Positions 1 through 11,845 of a stretch of DNA of 64,000 nucleotides are shown here, one piece after another (positions within the stretch are counted from its first letter, which is position 1; the number at the start of each line of letters is the position of its first letter). Under the pieces are notes generated by a model. That model was given only the letters and a program-made list of their open reading frames with translations. It ran no database searches and was not told the DNA's origin. This stretch comes from Apoderus coryli (lineage: Eukaryota > Arthropoda > Insecta > Coleoptera > Attelabidae): assembly GCA_911728435.2 (NCBI GenBank), contig OU452214.1, forward strand, positions 9,364,105 through 9,428,104. Reading direction: 5' to 3'. Both the position numbers and the translations under genes were made by a program.

Positions 1-40
1 TTAATGAACATAATTACAACAGAAAATAAACTAATTAACA
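1..40 (+). repeat. 3' end of a Gypsy LTR (fragment)
   Basis: The first 40 bases equal the last part of the LTR at 56597-56725, ending in the same TTAACA followed by LINE sequence. The Gypsy insertion was therefore present before units A and E separated; the rest lies left of the window. Confidence 0.6.
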
Positions 41-400
41 ATATGTGATCGTATTTTCTGCAGCAGAAATTTTGAACCCTCTGTAATCTGTTCTGATCTT
101 GCCTATCCAGATAATGTCCGTAAACTGTATCAGCATAATTAAATCTTGAAAGAACTAACGCATCAAAGAGCATCTTTTTAAGAGGAGGGGTAAAGTTATG
201 TGTAAATGAAAATAATTGTTTTAGGATTCCGAAACATTTTTTTAACAAGTAGATTGTATGTAAGTAAAACTTTAGATCAGTGTCGAGAACAACACCTATA
301 TTCTTTACATTAGAAACATACTGTAACGGTACACCACATATCTTTTGACATTTGACACTTGTTTTGATTTTCAGAAATCCCACCCTAATGTAATCCTGTT
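41..400 (-). pseudogene. LINE reverse transcriptase C-terminal fragment (unit A)
   Basis: The minus-strand frame encodes the thumb and C-terminal part of a non-LTR reverse transcriptase of the CR1/Jockey group. It reads NIGVVLDTDLKF, then a long stretch with FDALVLSRFNYADTVYG and NRLQRVQNFCCRKYDHI. It has no start, no catalytic domain and is cut at its 3' side by Gypsy LTR sequence. A related fragment lies downstream of every zinc-finger exon in this array, so it is part of the duplicated unit rather than an independent insertion each time. Confidence 0.7.
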
Positions 401-495
401 TTCGTTGAAGAGTGAATTGAGAGTTTTATAATAGTTCATCAGTTAATAAATGGTGTGCCAAACTCCTTTTAGTGTAAGTAAAATATGCACTATGT

Positions 496-2281
496 TCACA
501 ATAGTTTCTCAAATTGTTTTGACTTTTCTTTATGTTTTAACATATGGGCTTTAAAATTTGTACTGCATGAACTTTTATACGAACAACGTTGACATTCATA
601 AAGATTATTCGTAATTGTGCCCATTAAGGTTTTATTATCAGAATGTTTCTTTGCTATATGACAATCAAGATACCGTTTCAATGTAAATCCTTTACTACAT
701 ATTGTACAACCATATGGTTTATTATTGCTATGAGTTAATAAATGTCGTTTCAAACTAGATTTAAAGTAAGTAAAATATGGACAATGTGCGCAATATAGTT
801 TCTCAAAATCTTTTGGTATTTCTTTATGTTTTATCATATGAATTTTCAAATCTATACTGGATGAACTTTTATGAGAACAACGTTGACATTCATAAATATT
901 ATTCGTAATTGTGGCCATTAAGGTTTTATTATCAGAATGATTATTTGCTATATGACAATCAAGACTCTTTTTGAGTCTAAATCCTTTCTTACACGTTGTA
1001 CAAACATGTGGTTTAATATTGCTATGAGTTAATAAATGTCGTTTCAATCTACATTTAAAGTAAGTAAAATATGCACAATGTGCGCAATATAGTTTCTCAA
1101 CATTTTTTGGTCTTTCGTTATGTTTTAACATATTATGACTTTTAAAAGCTGCCCTGGATGGACTTTTATACGAACAACGTTGACATTGATAAAGATTATT
1201 CGTAATTGTGGCCATTAAGGTTTTATTATCAGAATGTTTATGTGCTATATGACCATCAAGACTACATTTGCGTGTAAATACTTTACTACACATTGTACAA
1301 AGATATGGTCTATCATTGCTATGAGTTAATAAATGTTGTTTCAAATCAGTTTTAATGTCAGTAAAATATGCACAATATGTACAATATAGTTTCTCAAAAT
1401 CTTTTGGAATTTCGTTATGTTTTAACATATTATGACTTTTAAAAGCTGCACTGGATGAACTTTTATACGAACAAAGTTGGCATTCATAAAAATTATTCGT
1501 AATTGTGGCCATTAAGGTTTTATTATCAGAATGATTATTTACTATATGACGATCAAGACCAAATTTGCGTGTAAAAGCTTTACTACACATTGTACAAACA
1601 TATGGTCTATTATTGCTATGAGTTAATACATGATTTTTCAAATTTGTTTTAATGTAAGTAAAATATGCACAATGTGCACAATATAGTTTCTCTAAATCTT
1701 TTGATATTTCTTTATGTCTTAACATATGACTTTTATAAGTCGCACTGTATGAACTTTTGTACGAACAATGTTGACATTCATAAATAGTATGCGTAAGTGT
1801 GGCCATTAAGGTTTTATTATGAGAATGATTACTTGCTATATGACTATCAAGACTCAGTTTGTGTTTAAATCCTTTGTTACACATTGTACAAACATATCGT
1901 TTATTACTGCTATGAGTTAATAAATGTTTTTTCATACAACTTTTATTGTAAGTAAAATATGCACAATGTGGACAGTATAGTTTCTCAAAATTATTTGGTA
2001 TTTCTTTATGATTCAACATATGAAGTTTAAAATTTGCACTGGATGCAGCTTTATACGAACAACGTTGACATTCATAAAGATTATTCGTAATTGTGGCCAC
2101 TAAGGTTTTATTATCAGAATGATTATTTGCTATATGACAATCAAGACTCAGTTTGTGTTTAAATCCTTTCTTACACATGATACAAACATACAATTTTGTA
2201 TTTGTTTTCATTGATGTCTCGTTGCCCTCTTTGGATTTGTTTCCAGTCACCAATAACTGCATCTTTTTGGACATCACAGTA
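496..2281 (-). CDS. C2H2 zinc-finger protein, finger exon, unit A (17 fingers)
   Basis: Long terminal exon of a probable nuclear DNA-binding protein; targets unknown. The splice acceptor is the AG at 2282-2283, after TTATTTTTAT. The exon then reads T-V-M-S-K-K-M-Q and an acidic/Thr-rich leader. Seventeen C2H2 fingers follow: one, then five triplets of an 80-residue module (YECQRCSYK type; LYCAHCAYFTY type, ending HLLTHS; YVCTMC-KGF type, ending HIANNH), then one more. Only the linker THSNNKPY resembles the classical TGEKP linker. The frame also runs open upstream of the acceptor, but that part lies in a repeat and has no ATG. The stop follows KQFEKLL, where a 2-nt loss relative to other modules breaks the next finger; that decayed finger is still readable downstream. 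The donor at 4988 has the matching phase (AG plus T gives Ser). No ZAD or KRAB domain is seen. Confidence 0.85.
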
Positions 2282-2410
2282 CTATAAAAATAATAAACAT
2301 TAATAATTATTTTTCTTGAAGTAATCCATATCATATAGGAGTTATCAATCATAATAGTGTTTAAATGAAAGTCAAATCTCCACAAGATTAGTAGAAATTA
2401 GAAACTATCG

Positions 2411-2453
2411 GCCATACATGTTTCGGGACTAGACCAGTCCCATCGTCAGTGGC
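2411..2453 (-). ncRNA. Hammerhead-ribozyme-like motif, family 1, intron of unit A
   Basis: On the minus strand: stem I strand GCCA (2453-2450), core CUGACGA (2449-2443), stem II GGGACU/AGUCCC, GAAA (2424-2421), short stem III ACAUGU, predicted cleavage after A2415, and stem I partner UGGC (2414-2411). Position 7 is C, which the CUGANGA consensus allows. One extra U separates the core from stem II, so activity is not assured. It lies 130 nt upstream of the finger exon, in the sense strand of the intron. About 150 bp on the 5' side and 60 bp on the 3' side are conserved with other copies. Confidence 0.6.
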
Positions 2454-2603
2454 ATGTCAACAATCGTAAAAAACACAACGCTAAGACATACAATATTCCA
2501 GTCAAATTTCCATTGAAGTCACTTTATGGAAAATATTTGATTTACTAAAATTTTTAATTAAAATTACAATTACATATTTTGATATTATTTCGTTTTGTAT
2601 ATC

Positions 2604-4545
2604 ATACTAGAATTATGATGTTTAATTTATTGAAACGCAATCCTGTATATTAAAATGAAAAAAGTATAGTGTGAAACTCGCATGAAATGACCATTTCCTA
2701 TACGTGTCGGTACTGAACAAGATAACCACCGGGAGCGACCACAGGATTGTACGAGCCAAATTAATGATTGACGTCGTTAAAGAACGGCATAAGCTGATCA
2801 AGAAGACCGACAGCAACAGACCATGGAACAGGCCATCGGACATGTTTGGCTTCCAGCAATGCATCAAAAATAAGCTAAATGCCACTGAAGCAGAAGAGAA
2901 CATCAATGTCTTAAACGAGAGCCTCACTGCTAGAGAGCCAAGACGGATACTTCCCAACAACCAAGAAACAATCGAAATTAAGCGAAGCTAATATGCGGAA
3001 AATGAAACAAGGAAGAGACATGAGAAGTGAAGAACTGGCTACTGTTGAAGAGGTAAGATAAATTAACAAGGAAGTATCAAAAGCTATAAGACGCGACATT
3101 AGAACGCCCAACCAAAATCAGATCGAGCAAACAATAAAAGCATGAAGGTTTACGTAGAAAACTGGAAAGCGGAAAAAAGCAAATGACGAAGGTAAAGGAC
3201 AAACAAAGGCATGTTACAACAAACCGGAACGGCATTCCTAAAAATAGTTGAGGAGTTTTCCCGCCTAATATCTAAAAGCGACAATGAAGTGAATTTAGAC
3301 TCAGAAACAGAACCAGAAATATTGACAAGAAGAAAAGGCACCGTTAATCAAGGGTCAGAATCACTGCCTGATATTACTCTGGACGAAATAAAGCTGGCAT
3401 TGAGGAAGACAAAAAAACAACAAGGCCCCTGGAGAGAACTGCGTAGCTGCCGATGCAGTTAAAATAATAGGAAAACTTTTTAATCTCTGTCTTTTTAATA
3501 GCACCATACCATACTAATACGTGGTACAATAGAACAGACCGGTCCCGCAGAGGATTTGGAACCAATGACCATCTTCAAGCTATCAAAACCGTGATCGAAA
3601 ACTCAATCGAATACAATAGACCGCTTGCCATTGCCTTTGTGGACTTCCACAAGGCCTTTGACACTGTTGAGTTGAGCGCAGTTGTAGACTCCTTACAAAA
3701 ATGTCGTGTCGACTATCGTTGCACTAAATTAATAAATAAAATATATAAAAATGCTACCATGATGGTAAAACTACACGAAAAAAACAACCCCATAAGAATC
3801 GGTAGAGGAGTACGACAGGATGACAACCTACAATATAGCAGGAAAATGCTGGAAGATGTCCAGGAAGTGTATGCTCAGGTCGGGCTAAATATTAATACTC
3901 GTATATCCAAAACGAAATTTATGACGAATTTGGTCCCTAGTGGAAATATTGCTGTTGGTGTCTGTGAGGTGGAGCTGGTGGATGGGTACACATATCTTGG
4001 GCATGAAATAAGAATCTCGGGAGACAATCAAACGTGCGAATTAAAAAGAAGAATTACGTTCTATTGGGCCGCATATGGCAAACTCTGGAGACGTGTTTAA
4101 GAGTCATCTCCCAATTTGTCTGAAGCGAAAGGTTTTTAATCAGAGCATTCTACCGTTTATGCCATACGGCGCCGAAACTTTAACTTTAACTCTGACAGCC
4201 ACATCTACTAAGAAGCTTAGAATAACACAACGCAAGATGGAAAGATCGATGCTCGGTATGTCACTTCGTGACCACTTTAGAAATGAGGAGCTACGGGCGA
4301 GAACAGGAGTCACGGATGTTGTCTACCAGGTGGCACAGCTCAAGTGGAATTGGGCTGGACAAGTGCCCGCATGACAGATGGACCAAGGGCTGACAAGAGA
4401 AACAGGGGAAGATCTCCCACGCGATGGACGGAGGATATCAAAAGAATAACGACAAACTGGATGCAGAGCGCTCAAAATAGAGGACAGTAGGCAGAAATGG
4501 GCGAGGCCTATATCCAGCACTGGATGCAAAATTCTATCTTTATGA
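2604..4545 (+). pseudogene. Dead RTE-type LINE, unit A copy
   Basis: Pieces of an RTE-clade ORF occur in order on the plus strand: the end of the endonuclease (VSVLNKITTGSDHRIVRAKL, near 2702), palm sequence with FVDFHKAFDTVE (about 3640), GVRQ (about 3810), and the C-terminal LKWNWAG and WMQ region (about 4340-4530). Stops and frameshifts are frequent. From GVRQ the frame jumps straight to a region normally well beyond the catalytic FADD block, so the active-site aspartates are deleted. The same junction is seen in units B and D. It lies antisense inside the zinc-finger gene intron. Confidence 0.85.
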
Positions 4546-4987
4546 CACTTATTTTGTTGGGTGAATCCAAAAATGCAATAATAGAGACGGATAGTACAAC
4601 TTAAGACGGGTTTAGGCAACTAATAAAGCATAATTTTAATGCATAATGGATAATTTTTAATACAACGAATAGTGAATCATAATTTTAGTTGATATAATGC
4701 ATAAGGTTGGAAACTTTCAACTTTATGCACTAAATTATAGAAAAAATATCAATACGCATGCGCTGCAAGCCTTATATTTATAAATTATATACAATTACAT
4801 AACCTCAATTTCTAATACAAATCTTATTTGACAAAAGAAACTAAATAATAATTGAAAAATGTGATAATTAACAGGATTTTTAATTTAAAAGCTATCAAAA
4901 CAAAACTAAGTCAAAGACAAAGTACTGTATTTTGACATGAAATTATTCTACAAAACGGCTATACCTATTATGAGAATAAGCACTTAC
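4546..4987. other. Intron sequence, unit A
   Basis: AT-rich intron between the RTE remnant and the upstream exon. No coding capacity was seen. It is closely conserved in B (18028-18470) and more loosely in C and D. It contains a short pair of inverted segments built on CATAAGGTTGG and CAACTTTATG (near 4700-4730). Confidence 0.5.
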
Positions 4988-5375
4988 CTTATACTATAAT
5001 CAGTATTCTCTAAATCTTTACCAATGCTCATATTATTATGTAATTCATCAACATCTTCTTCATGTTTAATATTTAATTCTTCAGATTTAATTTGTAGCGA
5101 GCAACGGGAATCAACATTTTCTTCATCAATTTGAATTTTTTGTTCGTCGGCATTATAATTAATTTCATCACTTCGTTTTTCTGTTTCTATAATTAAATAT
5201 TGAGACGTTTCAATGAAATTCAAACCAATATCTGATTCTCGTTTAATATCCACTAGTTCCATTTTATATTTCAAGTCACTACACAGTTCTTCTGATGCTG
5301 ATTTTAAAGTTGCTTCTAGAGAGACTTGATTTGTACGATTTTCACTTTTAACTTGAATTATTTTCTCCTCTAGAT
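4988..5375 (-). CDS. Acidic upstream exon of zinc-finger gene, unit A
   Basis: Minus-strand open frame ending at a strong donor (AAG|GTAAGT, intron starts at 4987). It encodes a charged, finger-free segment with VDIKRESDIGLNFIET, DEQKIQIDEENVD and IKHEEDVDEL. The first ATG in frame is at 5262-5260 (MELVDIK). The frame stays open to a stop at 5391-5389, and this part is also conserved in B, C and D. The exon may therefore be internal, starting near 5375 at a weak acceptor, with the initiator further upstream. Donor phase matches the finger-exon acceptor at 2281. IKRE and IKSE stretches resemble SUMO-type consensus sites; that reading is inference. Confidence 0.65.
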
Positions 5376-5512
5376 CTTGAAGATTTCGTTAGTTAATTAG
5401 TTATTAAATTTGATCTGTGTTACTTGTGTTTCTTGGTTAAAAGAACAGTTTGTAACGTTAGTCTTTGACTTTGAATATAAACAAATAGCACGTGTGGCGT
5501 CAGTGGGGTAAT

Positions 5513-6188
5513 CTTGGTGTATACATGTAGAGAACTATGGTCTGACCGCGCTGCTGCGCAGTCAGACGAATTTTATGTGACAGAGTGTCACTACTCTAGC
5601 GATGTTGCCAGGTTGGTATTTATTCACTATATCGACTGATAGATGAATAATACAATTTTATTATAGATTTATACAGTGGATGTAACTATTATATCATTGC
5701 AGCAGGTTGGGGCTAAAATGCTGAGTATGGAAGGTTATGTAGCAGGCAGGGATGTGTTGTCCTAACAATGACTGCTATCGAACTAATATAACAACTATCT
5801 GCCTACTACATCTCATCTGAATCCTGCTTTCTACACACACCATCCTTTACTAACTCTTCCTGATAATTACTATTACACCCTTACTACACATCCCTGCCTG
5901 CTACCTAACCGTTCATACTCAGCATTTTACCCCCAATTTCCTGCAATGATTACCTAACGATGCCTGCTATCGAACTAATTCACACAAATATAACAAATAT
6001 GTGTACATCCTAGAGTAGCATTTCAATTTAACGGCCTAAATTAAGCGCCAAATATTTAACCGTTTCCACAAAATATGTGTGTTTTAAACCTGGCAACACC
6101 GCACTTCAATTACGATCTGAACTCCCAAAATTCGTCTGACTGCGCAGTGGCGCGGTCAGACCATACTTCTTTGCATGTAGACACCAAG
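5513..6188. mobile_element. Inverted-repeat MITE, copy 1
   Basis: The ends CTTGGTGT and ACACCAAG begin inverted repeats of at least 50 bp that include TATGGTCTGACCGCGC on the left and its complement on the right (right end at about 6165). Further nested inverted blocks (around 5600/6090, 5710/5930 and 5745/5900) make most of the 676 bp foldable. No coding frame is present. A second copy with the same structure is at 18996-19671. No clear TSD was found, so the exact ends and superfamily are uncertain. It lies just upstream of the zinc-finger exon of unit A. Confidence 0.75.
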
Positions 6189-7062
6189 TTTACCTTGTAT
6201 TGTTAGACTTTATTGGTTATCTTTCTTCGTTCGATAATGGCCTTCACAAATTGGTACTAAGCCGTGATGTGATATTATTTTCTTGACGCCCATTAAAGGG
6301 CTGCTGCCCATATCCATAGTGTAATCTTCGTGGTTGATTTCTTAGACTTAAGTTGGCGAGTGTGATTATGATTATCTCCAATGTTTTAATACTTCAATAT
6401 GTGAATAAAGATAATGCCATAGAGAAACCTTTCGAAATAAAGCGACAGGAAGGAGCTTTGCGCTGACTGCTGTGGTAAATAAAATATGCGCCGGAAACGG
6501 CCATGTTAAGTAACCACAACTGACTCATTGTTTTGATTGTTCGTTGTGATATAACAAAGCTGGATGTTTTAGGGTTTTTTGTAGTTTTGAGTCCTTTAGT
6601 TAGTGAATCTAAGCGAATCTTGTGTATTTATGAGTGTACAATATTATTATACTACTAACTGTTCTTATAACCAAGAAATACGAGTATCACAGATCAGATT
6701 TAATAACTAACAGACTTACATGTTATGTCTAACTGAACCTTCTAGACCTCTTATACCATTTAACCTCACTTCACTTTATTAGAACAATATTATCCAAACC
6801 CACTCACATCCTTTGATACACTACATAAATTTAATTGATATTAGATATTGACAACTACTCAATTACGATGTATGATTGTTTCACTTATTGAAATTCAACT
6901 TCACCTCATTTGCTTTATAGAAAAAACCATTTTATCATATAAAAATATTTTTAATTGTCTAATTTTCTCACTTTTAATAATCGAATCACATCAGTTATTT
7001 TATCATTGTTCTCACATCAGTTCTATAGTATGCGATTTGTGTCAGTTTAGATTTCTTACGTT
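6189..7062. other. Intergenic spacer A-B, with empty insertion site
   Basis: No gene is seen. AATGCCAT at 6413-6420 is the unoccupied version of the target duplicated around the 15-kb P-type block (19903-19910 and 35043-35050). From 6421 the sequence matches 35051 onward. About 55 bp at 6655-6715 is the inverted complement of 5395-5455. Confidence 0.7.
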
Positions 7063-7070
7063 TCTCTGAC

Positions 7071-8053
7071 CAGGGTTGCCAACTTGGTAGATTTTCTACT
7101 AAATCTGGTACATTCAGGTCTTCATTTGATGGGCAAATTTCTGTTTTAGTGGGCAGTAGAAAATCTAGTAGAATCAGAATTATTATTAAACGACCTTCTT
7201 CTATTTTGTTGGTGCATTCGTAACTCTAGAAGCGAGCAAACTATAACCGATAATTAACTATATAATTTAGTTCATTGTGGAGCTGCTAGATAGCAGCACG
7301 TTTCAGTCTCCGTCTCTTTCGATTTTGCCAGAGAATCTGGGGGAATTACCGTCTGGATCAGTGCGTATTGTAAATTGTATGTGCATATTATGTTGGTCTC
7401 TATTATTTTCGTTTATTAAGCTGGTTTAGAAAGTTACAAACCCTCGGATATTAATAATGATATTGAGAATAATGATATTATCGACGATCCATCTTTCAAT
7501 ATTCTCAATTCTGTAAAAAAAATATAGAGTACATTTTGTTTAGTTCAAGCTATTTACTCCTATTTTGAATTTATTATTTTTATATTCAATAATTTATTAA
7601 TATTTAGTTGGTTGTTTATGTTTTTTTTTATGTTTGACCCTTTATATATAATATATCTTGTTTCAAAGGAAAATACTGAGTTGCAATAAAGGCATATACC
7701 AAAATCTAGCGTTTTATTTTTAAATTTGCATTCGCCATTATAAGTAATTTAATTGATTTTGGGTAGGCAGCCAACAATACTTGATGTCATATGTCATCAG
7801 TGATTAGCACAGACATAGGCACTGATAGTTCTAAGTCAGCGATATATATATATATTCCTGTTCTGAGTGCAGGAAGTATAAATAAACTGTTTCATTTTAA
7901 ACTAATAACATGTTCCTTTTTATTAAGGGAACTTGGCAACACCTAGTAGATTTTTGGTAGTTTTAAAAATTTCATATTTCTCGTAAAGTAGATTTCTAGT
8001 AGATTCGATAATCTCATTTAGTAGATCTTCTTTCGGAGGTGTTGGCAACCCTG
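7071..8053. mobile_element. Non-autonomous hAT-like element
   Basis: The ends are CAGGGTTGCCAAC and its complement, flanked by TCTCTGAC (7063-7070) and TCTCTGCC (8054-8061), an 8-bp TSD with one mismatch. The paralogous spacer near 35670 has a single TCTCTGAC followed directly by ATACCAC, which is the empty site. A TIR beginning CAGGG with an 8-bp TSD is typical of hAT. Subterminal GTAGATTTTCTAC-like motifs recur. No transposase frame is seen. Confidence 0.8.
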
Positions 8054-8670
8054 TCTCTGCCATACCACTTTGCTTTATGTCAAATTCATTTTTCGCTCTC
8101 ATCACGCCTTTTCAATGTATTCTTGTCGATTTTTGTCTCAGTTCGCCATTTTGCACAAAATAATGAAAATTTGACGAATATATAATTAAATTATTAATCA
8201 GCTCGAATTATGAAAAAGAAAAAATCATCTCATTCAATGTTCATCAGTTGAACAATTAATATTTTATTATTTCAATGTATTTTGTTTGTTAAAAAAAAAA
8301 ATCCACAATGTGGTAAGTTGTTTGAACATATTTCCAGCTTTAAAATATAATTTCCTATTGTATTCTATTACTTTTAAATTCTTATAATTATGGCCCGGTT
8401 GTACAAACGATGGTTTACCATTAGTTCCCGTGAACTGCTGGTCACTATGAGTTCACTCTTGAACTCAGTTCAGTGTCTCGAGCGTTGTACCAATACAAGT
8501 TTACTTGAACCAGCATTTAACTAGTCTATAAAATGAGGAGAAGAAAAAAATAACAATCTAACCTATAAAATAGATATTTTTTAGATATATTTATGTTGTT
8601 TTCAGTTTTTTTTTAAATTTGTATTTTTGTAGTCTAAACAAGTCTTTAAACAAATTTATAATATATAATT

Positions 8671-8754
8671 ATGGAAAATAATGGAAGAGCAACTAATTTC
8701 TCTGCTAGAGAGGATATCATTTTAATAAATTTAGTGATCTGGAATTGGTGGAGA
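8671..8754 (+). pseudogene. Myb/SANT-like domain fragment of a Harbinger element
   Basis: The frame begins MENNGRATNFSAREDIILIN, then LVIWNWW. Basic residues followed by NFS, acidic residues and a leucine-rich helix match the start of the Myb/SANT-like DNA-binding proteins of PIF/Harbinger transposons. The similarity stops after about 28 residues, where LINE-derived sequence begins. Its position just inside the TIR fits a remnant of the element's second protein. The match is short. Confidence 0.45.
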
Positions 8755-8799
8755 ATGACACAAAAAGTCACAGCACCTAGGGTACTCCTGTGCATCCTC

Positions 8800-9110
8800 C
8801 ATGGGGTGAACTCAAAATCTACGTTATCGAACAACCTAATTCTGCAAAAAAGGCGGCAACTTTCAAGACGGATGTTCATGTTCATAATTTAAACATAAGA
8901 AGAAAGCATATCATTGATATACCACCCCATAGAACAGCTTTATTTCAAGGGTCGTTTTCATATACCATAGCTGCAGAGTATAACAAATTGCCTCAGAATT
9001 TTACGTCTCTCTCAATATCCAGGTTTAAATTAAAAGTATCTGAAATGTTATTTGATGAGCAGTGTCGTGTGTCGTCTGTTGAATTGTTAAGTCTATTAAA
9101 TTTCCCATAG
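8800..9110 (+). pseudogene. LINE C-terminal fragment
   Basis: The frame with HNLNIRRKHIIDIPPHRTAL, then SFSYTIAAEYNKLPQN and SISRFKLKVSEML is the typical extreme C-terminus of CR1/Jockey-group reverse transcriptases. It ends with NFP and a stop. No catalytic domain is present. Confidence 0.6.
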
Positions 9111-9783
9111 TCCTATCGTTATCACTCCTTTTTCTTTTTATTTATTTTATTTCACAGTCTGATAGGGTGATGTGTTTAATGTATATGTCTGTAGTAGATG
9201 ATATTCTTTCAGATATCAAATCCACAATAAACATTACCACTCGTTAATTCCAAACTTTGAAATGATTTGGCCTATTTCTATATGTGGGGCTCGACGATGA
9301 GCAACATTATTTACTAATTCTAATAAGAAATCTTCATCATTCAAATTAAATTTTGAAAAAACAAATATTAGCATAAATAAAACAGCAAAACATTCAGGCA
9401 AAGATTAATCTACACAATAGATAGTCAGCGTATATGGGAAATAAAACAAAAATTGAAACTGTCTCGACACGAGCTACATCTATTAGAAAAACATGCAACC
9501 ATGGAAATTGTAGATGGCGTTATATGTATTGTGTTGAAATAAAATAATCATATGGGCAATGTTAGACAAGGACGAGTATACTTTCCCCTACGAGGTGGGA
9601 GTTTGTTTTTATATTATAGGTATCATATATGTACTACTGTGCAGCAGTGTTTTTTGTTTAAAATTATATGGTATACGTATACCTATCTACGCAAAGATTA
9701 ATGTGTATGGACGAAAATAAAAGAAATTACTATAATAGTATAAATATACAGGGCTGGTTTATTAAATGTTTTAGACAATAATT

Positions 9784-9819
9784 TTAAATGACTAAAATAA
9801 TATTATTTTAGTCATTTAA
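9784..9819. repeat. Perfect 36-bp palindrome
   Basis: The 18-bp arms are exact complements with no spacer (centre ATAATATTAT). It could be a cruciform-forming site or the remains of a small foldback element; no function is visible. Confidence 0.8.
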
Positions 9820-11800
9820 TTTTAAATTTCGGATATAAGGATGCATCAAAAAGTTATATTTAAATTAACGAAATTTGGCGTTATAGATAGGACTTCCGGT
9901 TATTACCTGATTCAGTTTTAAGGATCAAACTCAAACAGCAGATTCAACTTGTCGTTAACATTATGAAAAAATAAATCTCAGAGGCGGGTAAATTAAAGGG
10001 GCATACAGGCGTGAAATGCTACCCTAACTTTTTTATGCACATTTTTTGCGTGTGTTTCAATTCGGAGATGTAAAATCTAACAAATTATATACGTAATAAA
10101 TGTATCCTTCTGTGATATTGATAGAAAGTCATCGTTATCGCGTAATATCGATTTTAAGAAATGTTAATATTAAAAAGGCTGTGCTTTTTACAAGTTGCTG
10201 AAGTAAATAAGGTTTGAAATTTCCAGCATGACAATAATTATTTAAAAAAATACGGTTTCGAAATGCAGGATGTAAAAAATTAGAATTTTTAATCTGTTTT
10301 TAATGAAAATTTAAATCTATTGAGAAATATGGTTCAGGGTTTTTGTGAAATGTATTTTACTCCAAAGATTCTACTCATCGATTATAACCGAATTAATTTA
10401 CTCAAAAATATCTATACTAGTAAAATAACACAATTATCACAATTAGGTTCAAATTCTGCAACGCCGAATTGAAAAAAAACTTACAGTCTCCCTAATATTG
10501 GTTTTTGTGCAATGATCATAAAACTTTAAAAAACTAACGATTTATGTAGATTGTATTGTTAACACGTTTCGTAAAAAGCTTTAAAAACCCACCAACAGGG
10601 TGTTAAAAGTATCACGACAATAACTTTTTTCATGTTTTAACAAGTACAATCGTCTGCTTCAGATTGATCCTTAAAAACTGAATAACAGTTTCTCTATATA
10701 AAAAAATAAAACTCGTAAATATCATCCCCAAACATTTAATTTGAATACAATTACATAACACCATATTTGAAAGTAAATAAAAAAAAAACAGCATTACCTA
10801 GTTTGACAGATTTGCAAATTGCAAATCAAAGTATCTATGTATACAGGGTGTTGCATAAGTACTTGTACAAACTTTAAAGGGTGATTCTTTGACTAATTTT
10901 AAGATACAAATTTCATATGTACATGGGTCCGCTACGGCTTGGTTTTCGAGATACAGGTAGTTCAAAAAGAATATTATATTTAGGATTATATGCTTGTTCA
11001 ATAGCATCGCAATTTGGTGCAATTCGGGATACAGGTGTATTGATGACACCAGAGCTGTCAAAAGAACTAATAAAAAATACGAAAAATAACAAAATACAAA
11101 TATCATTCAAAAGACAACAATGCACATAATAGTCGGTACCAAGCCAAATAGGTAGTAGGTAAATATAGATTTATTTTGTTTCGGGCTTGGGCTTGGCACC
11201 GACTTATTGTAATCAAAACTACCCACCAAACGGATACATTTAATTTTACGCAGATGCTCAAAATGTTAACTTTCTTTCATTAATAGAGACCTGTGAAGTG
11301 AGCTTACCTCTTACGCCCACGTATTAAGTACTAAGTTTCAGTTATCAGTTATAATTTTTTATTTTCCAAGAAAGCGAAACGAGATATTTAGAACGGCATT
11401 GCGCCGCCCTCATGTATACCTCCGGGGGCGGCATCGAAAATCGCTACACGTCACAAACTTGTAAATGCTTAGAACTACCCCTATATCAAATTTCTATTTT
11501 CTATCTTTTTTGTTTCATACCCAAAGCCCTATTCCTACCGAACTTATTATTTACCCGAAGAAACATTAAAAAGAAGTAAAATTTAAGTACCTAAACCGAT
11601 AAAGTGGAACTTATACCTGATGAAGAGACAGACTATTATAATAGGTATACCTAATATAATATAGGTAGCACTGATAATTTTTTTATTATAGGTATTATAA
11701 GATCTACAACAATCTTGTTACATCTTTGCCACATTGTCTACGTGAAATATTTAGTCAAAAGTATGTTTCTATCTAAAAGCTTTTCATTTAACGATTGTTC

Positions 11801-11845
11801 GCCACTGATCATGGGACTGGTCTAGTCTTGAAACATGTATGACAT
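11801..11845 (+). ncRNA. Degenerate family 1 hammerhead-like motif
   Basis: It reads GCCACTGATCA, then TGGGACTGGTCTAGTCTTG, then AAACATGTATG. The core G8 is replaced by C (CUGAUCA) and stem I no longer pairs well. It is probably an inactive copy of the family at 27002-27044. Confidence 0.45.

Noticed and set aside
2291..2385. MWRFDFHLNTIM... as the true N-terminus of the unit A finger protein
   Set aside because: The first codon is TTG, the segment lies in the hammerhead repeat, and a good acceptor at 2282-2283 matches the phase of the upstream exon.
2622..2960. Minus-strand open frame opposite the RTE copies (repeated in B, C, D and E)
   Set aside because: It is the antisense of a decayed LINE and its composition mirrors the sense protein; no independent support.
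6848..7069. 73-codon hydrophobic frame
   Set aside because: AT-rich low-complexity translation; the paralogous region at 35480-35660 carries indels that break it.
10798..11129. Overlapping short open frames on both strands
   Set aside because: They sit in repeat sequence, overlap each other and have no recognisable domain.
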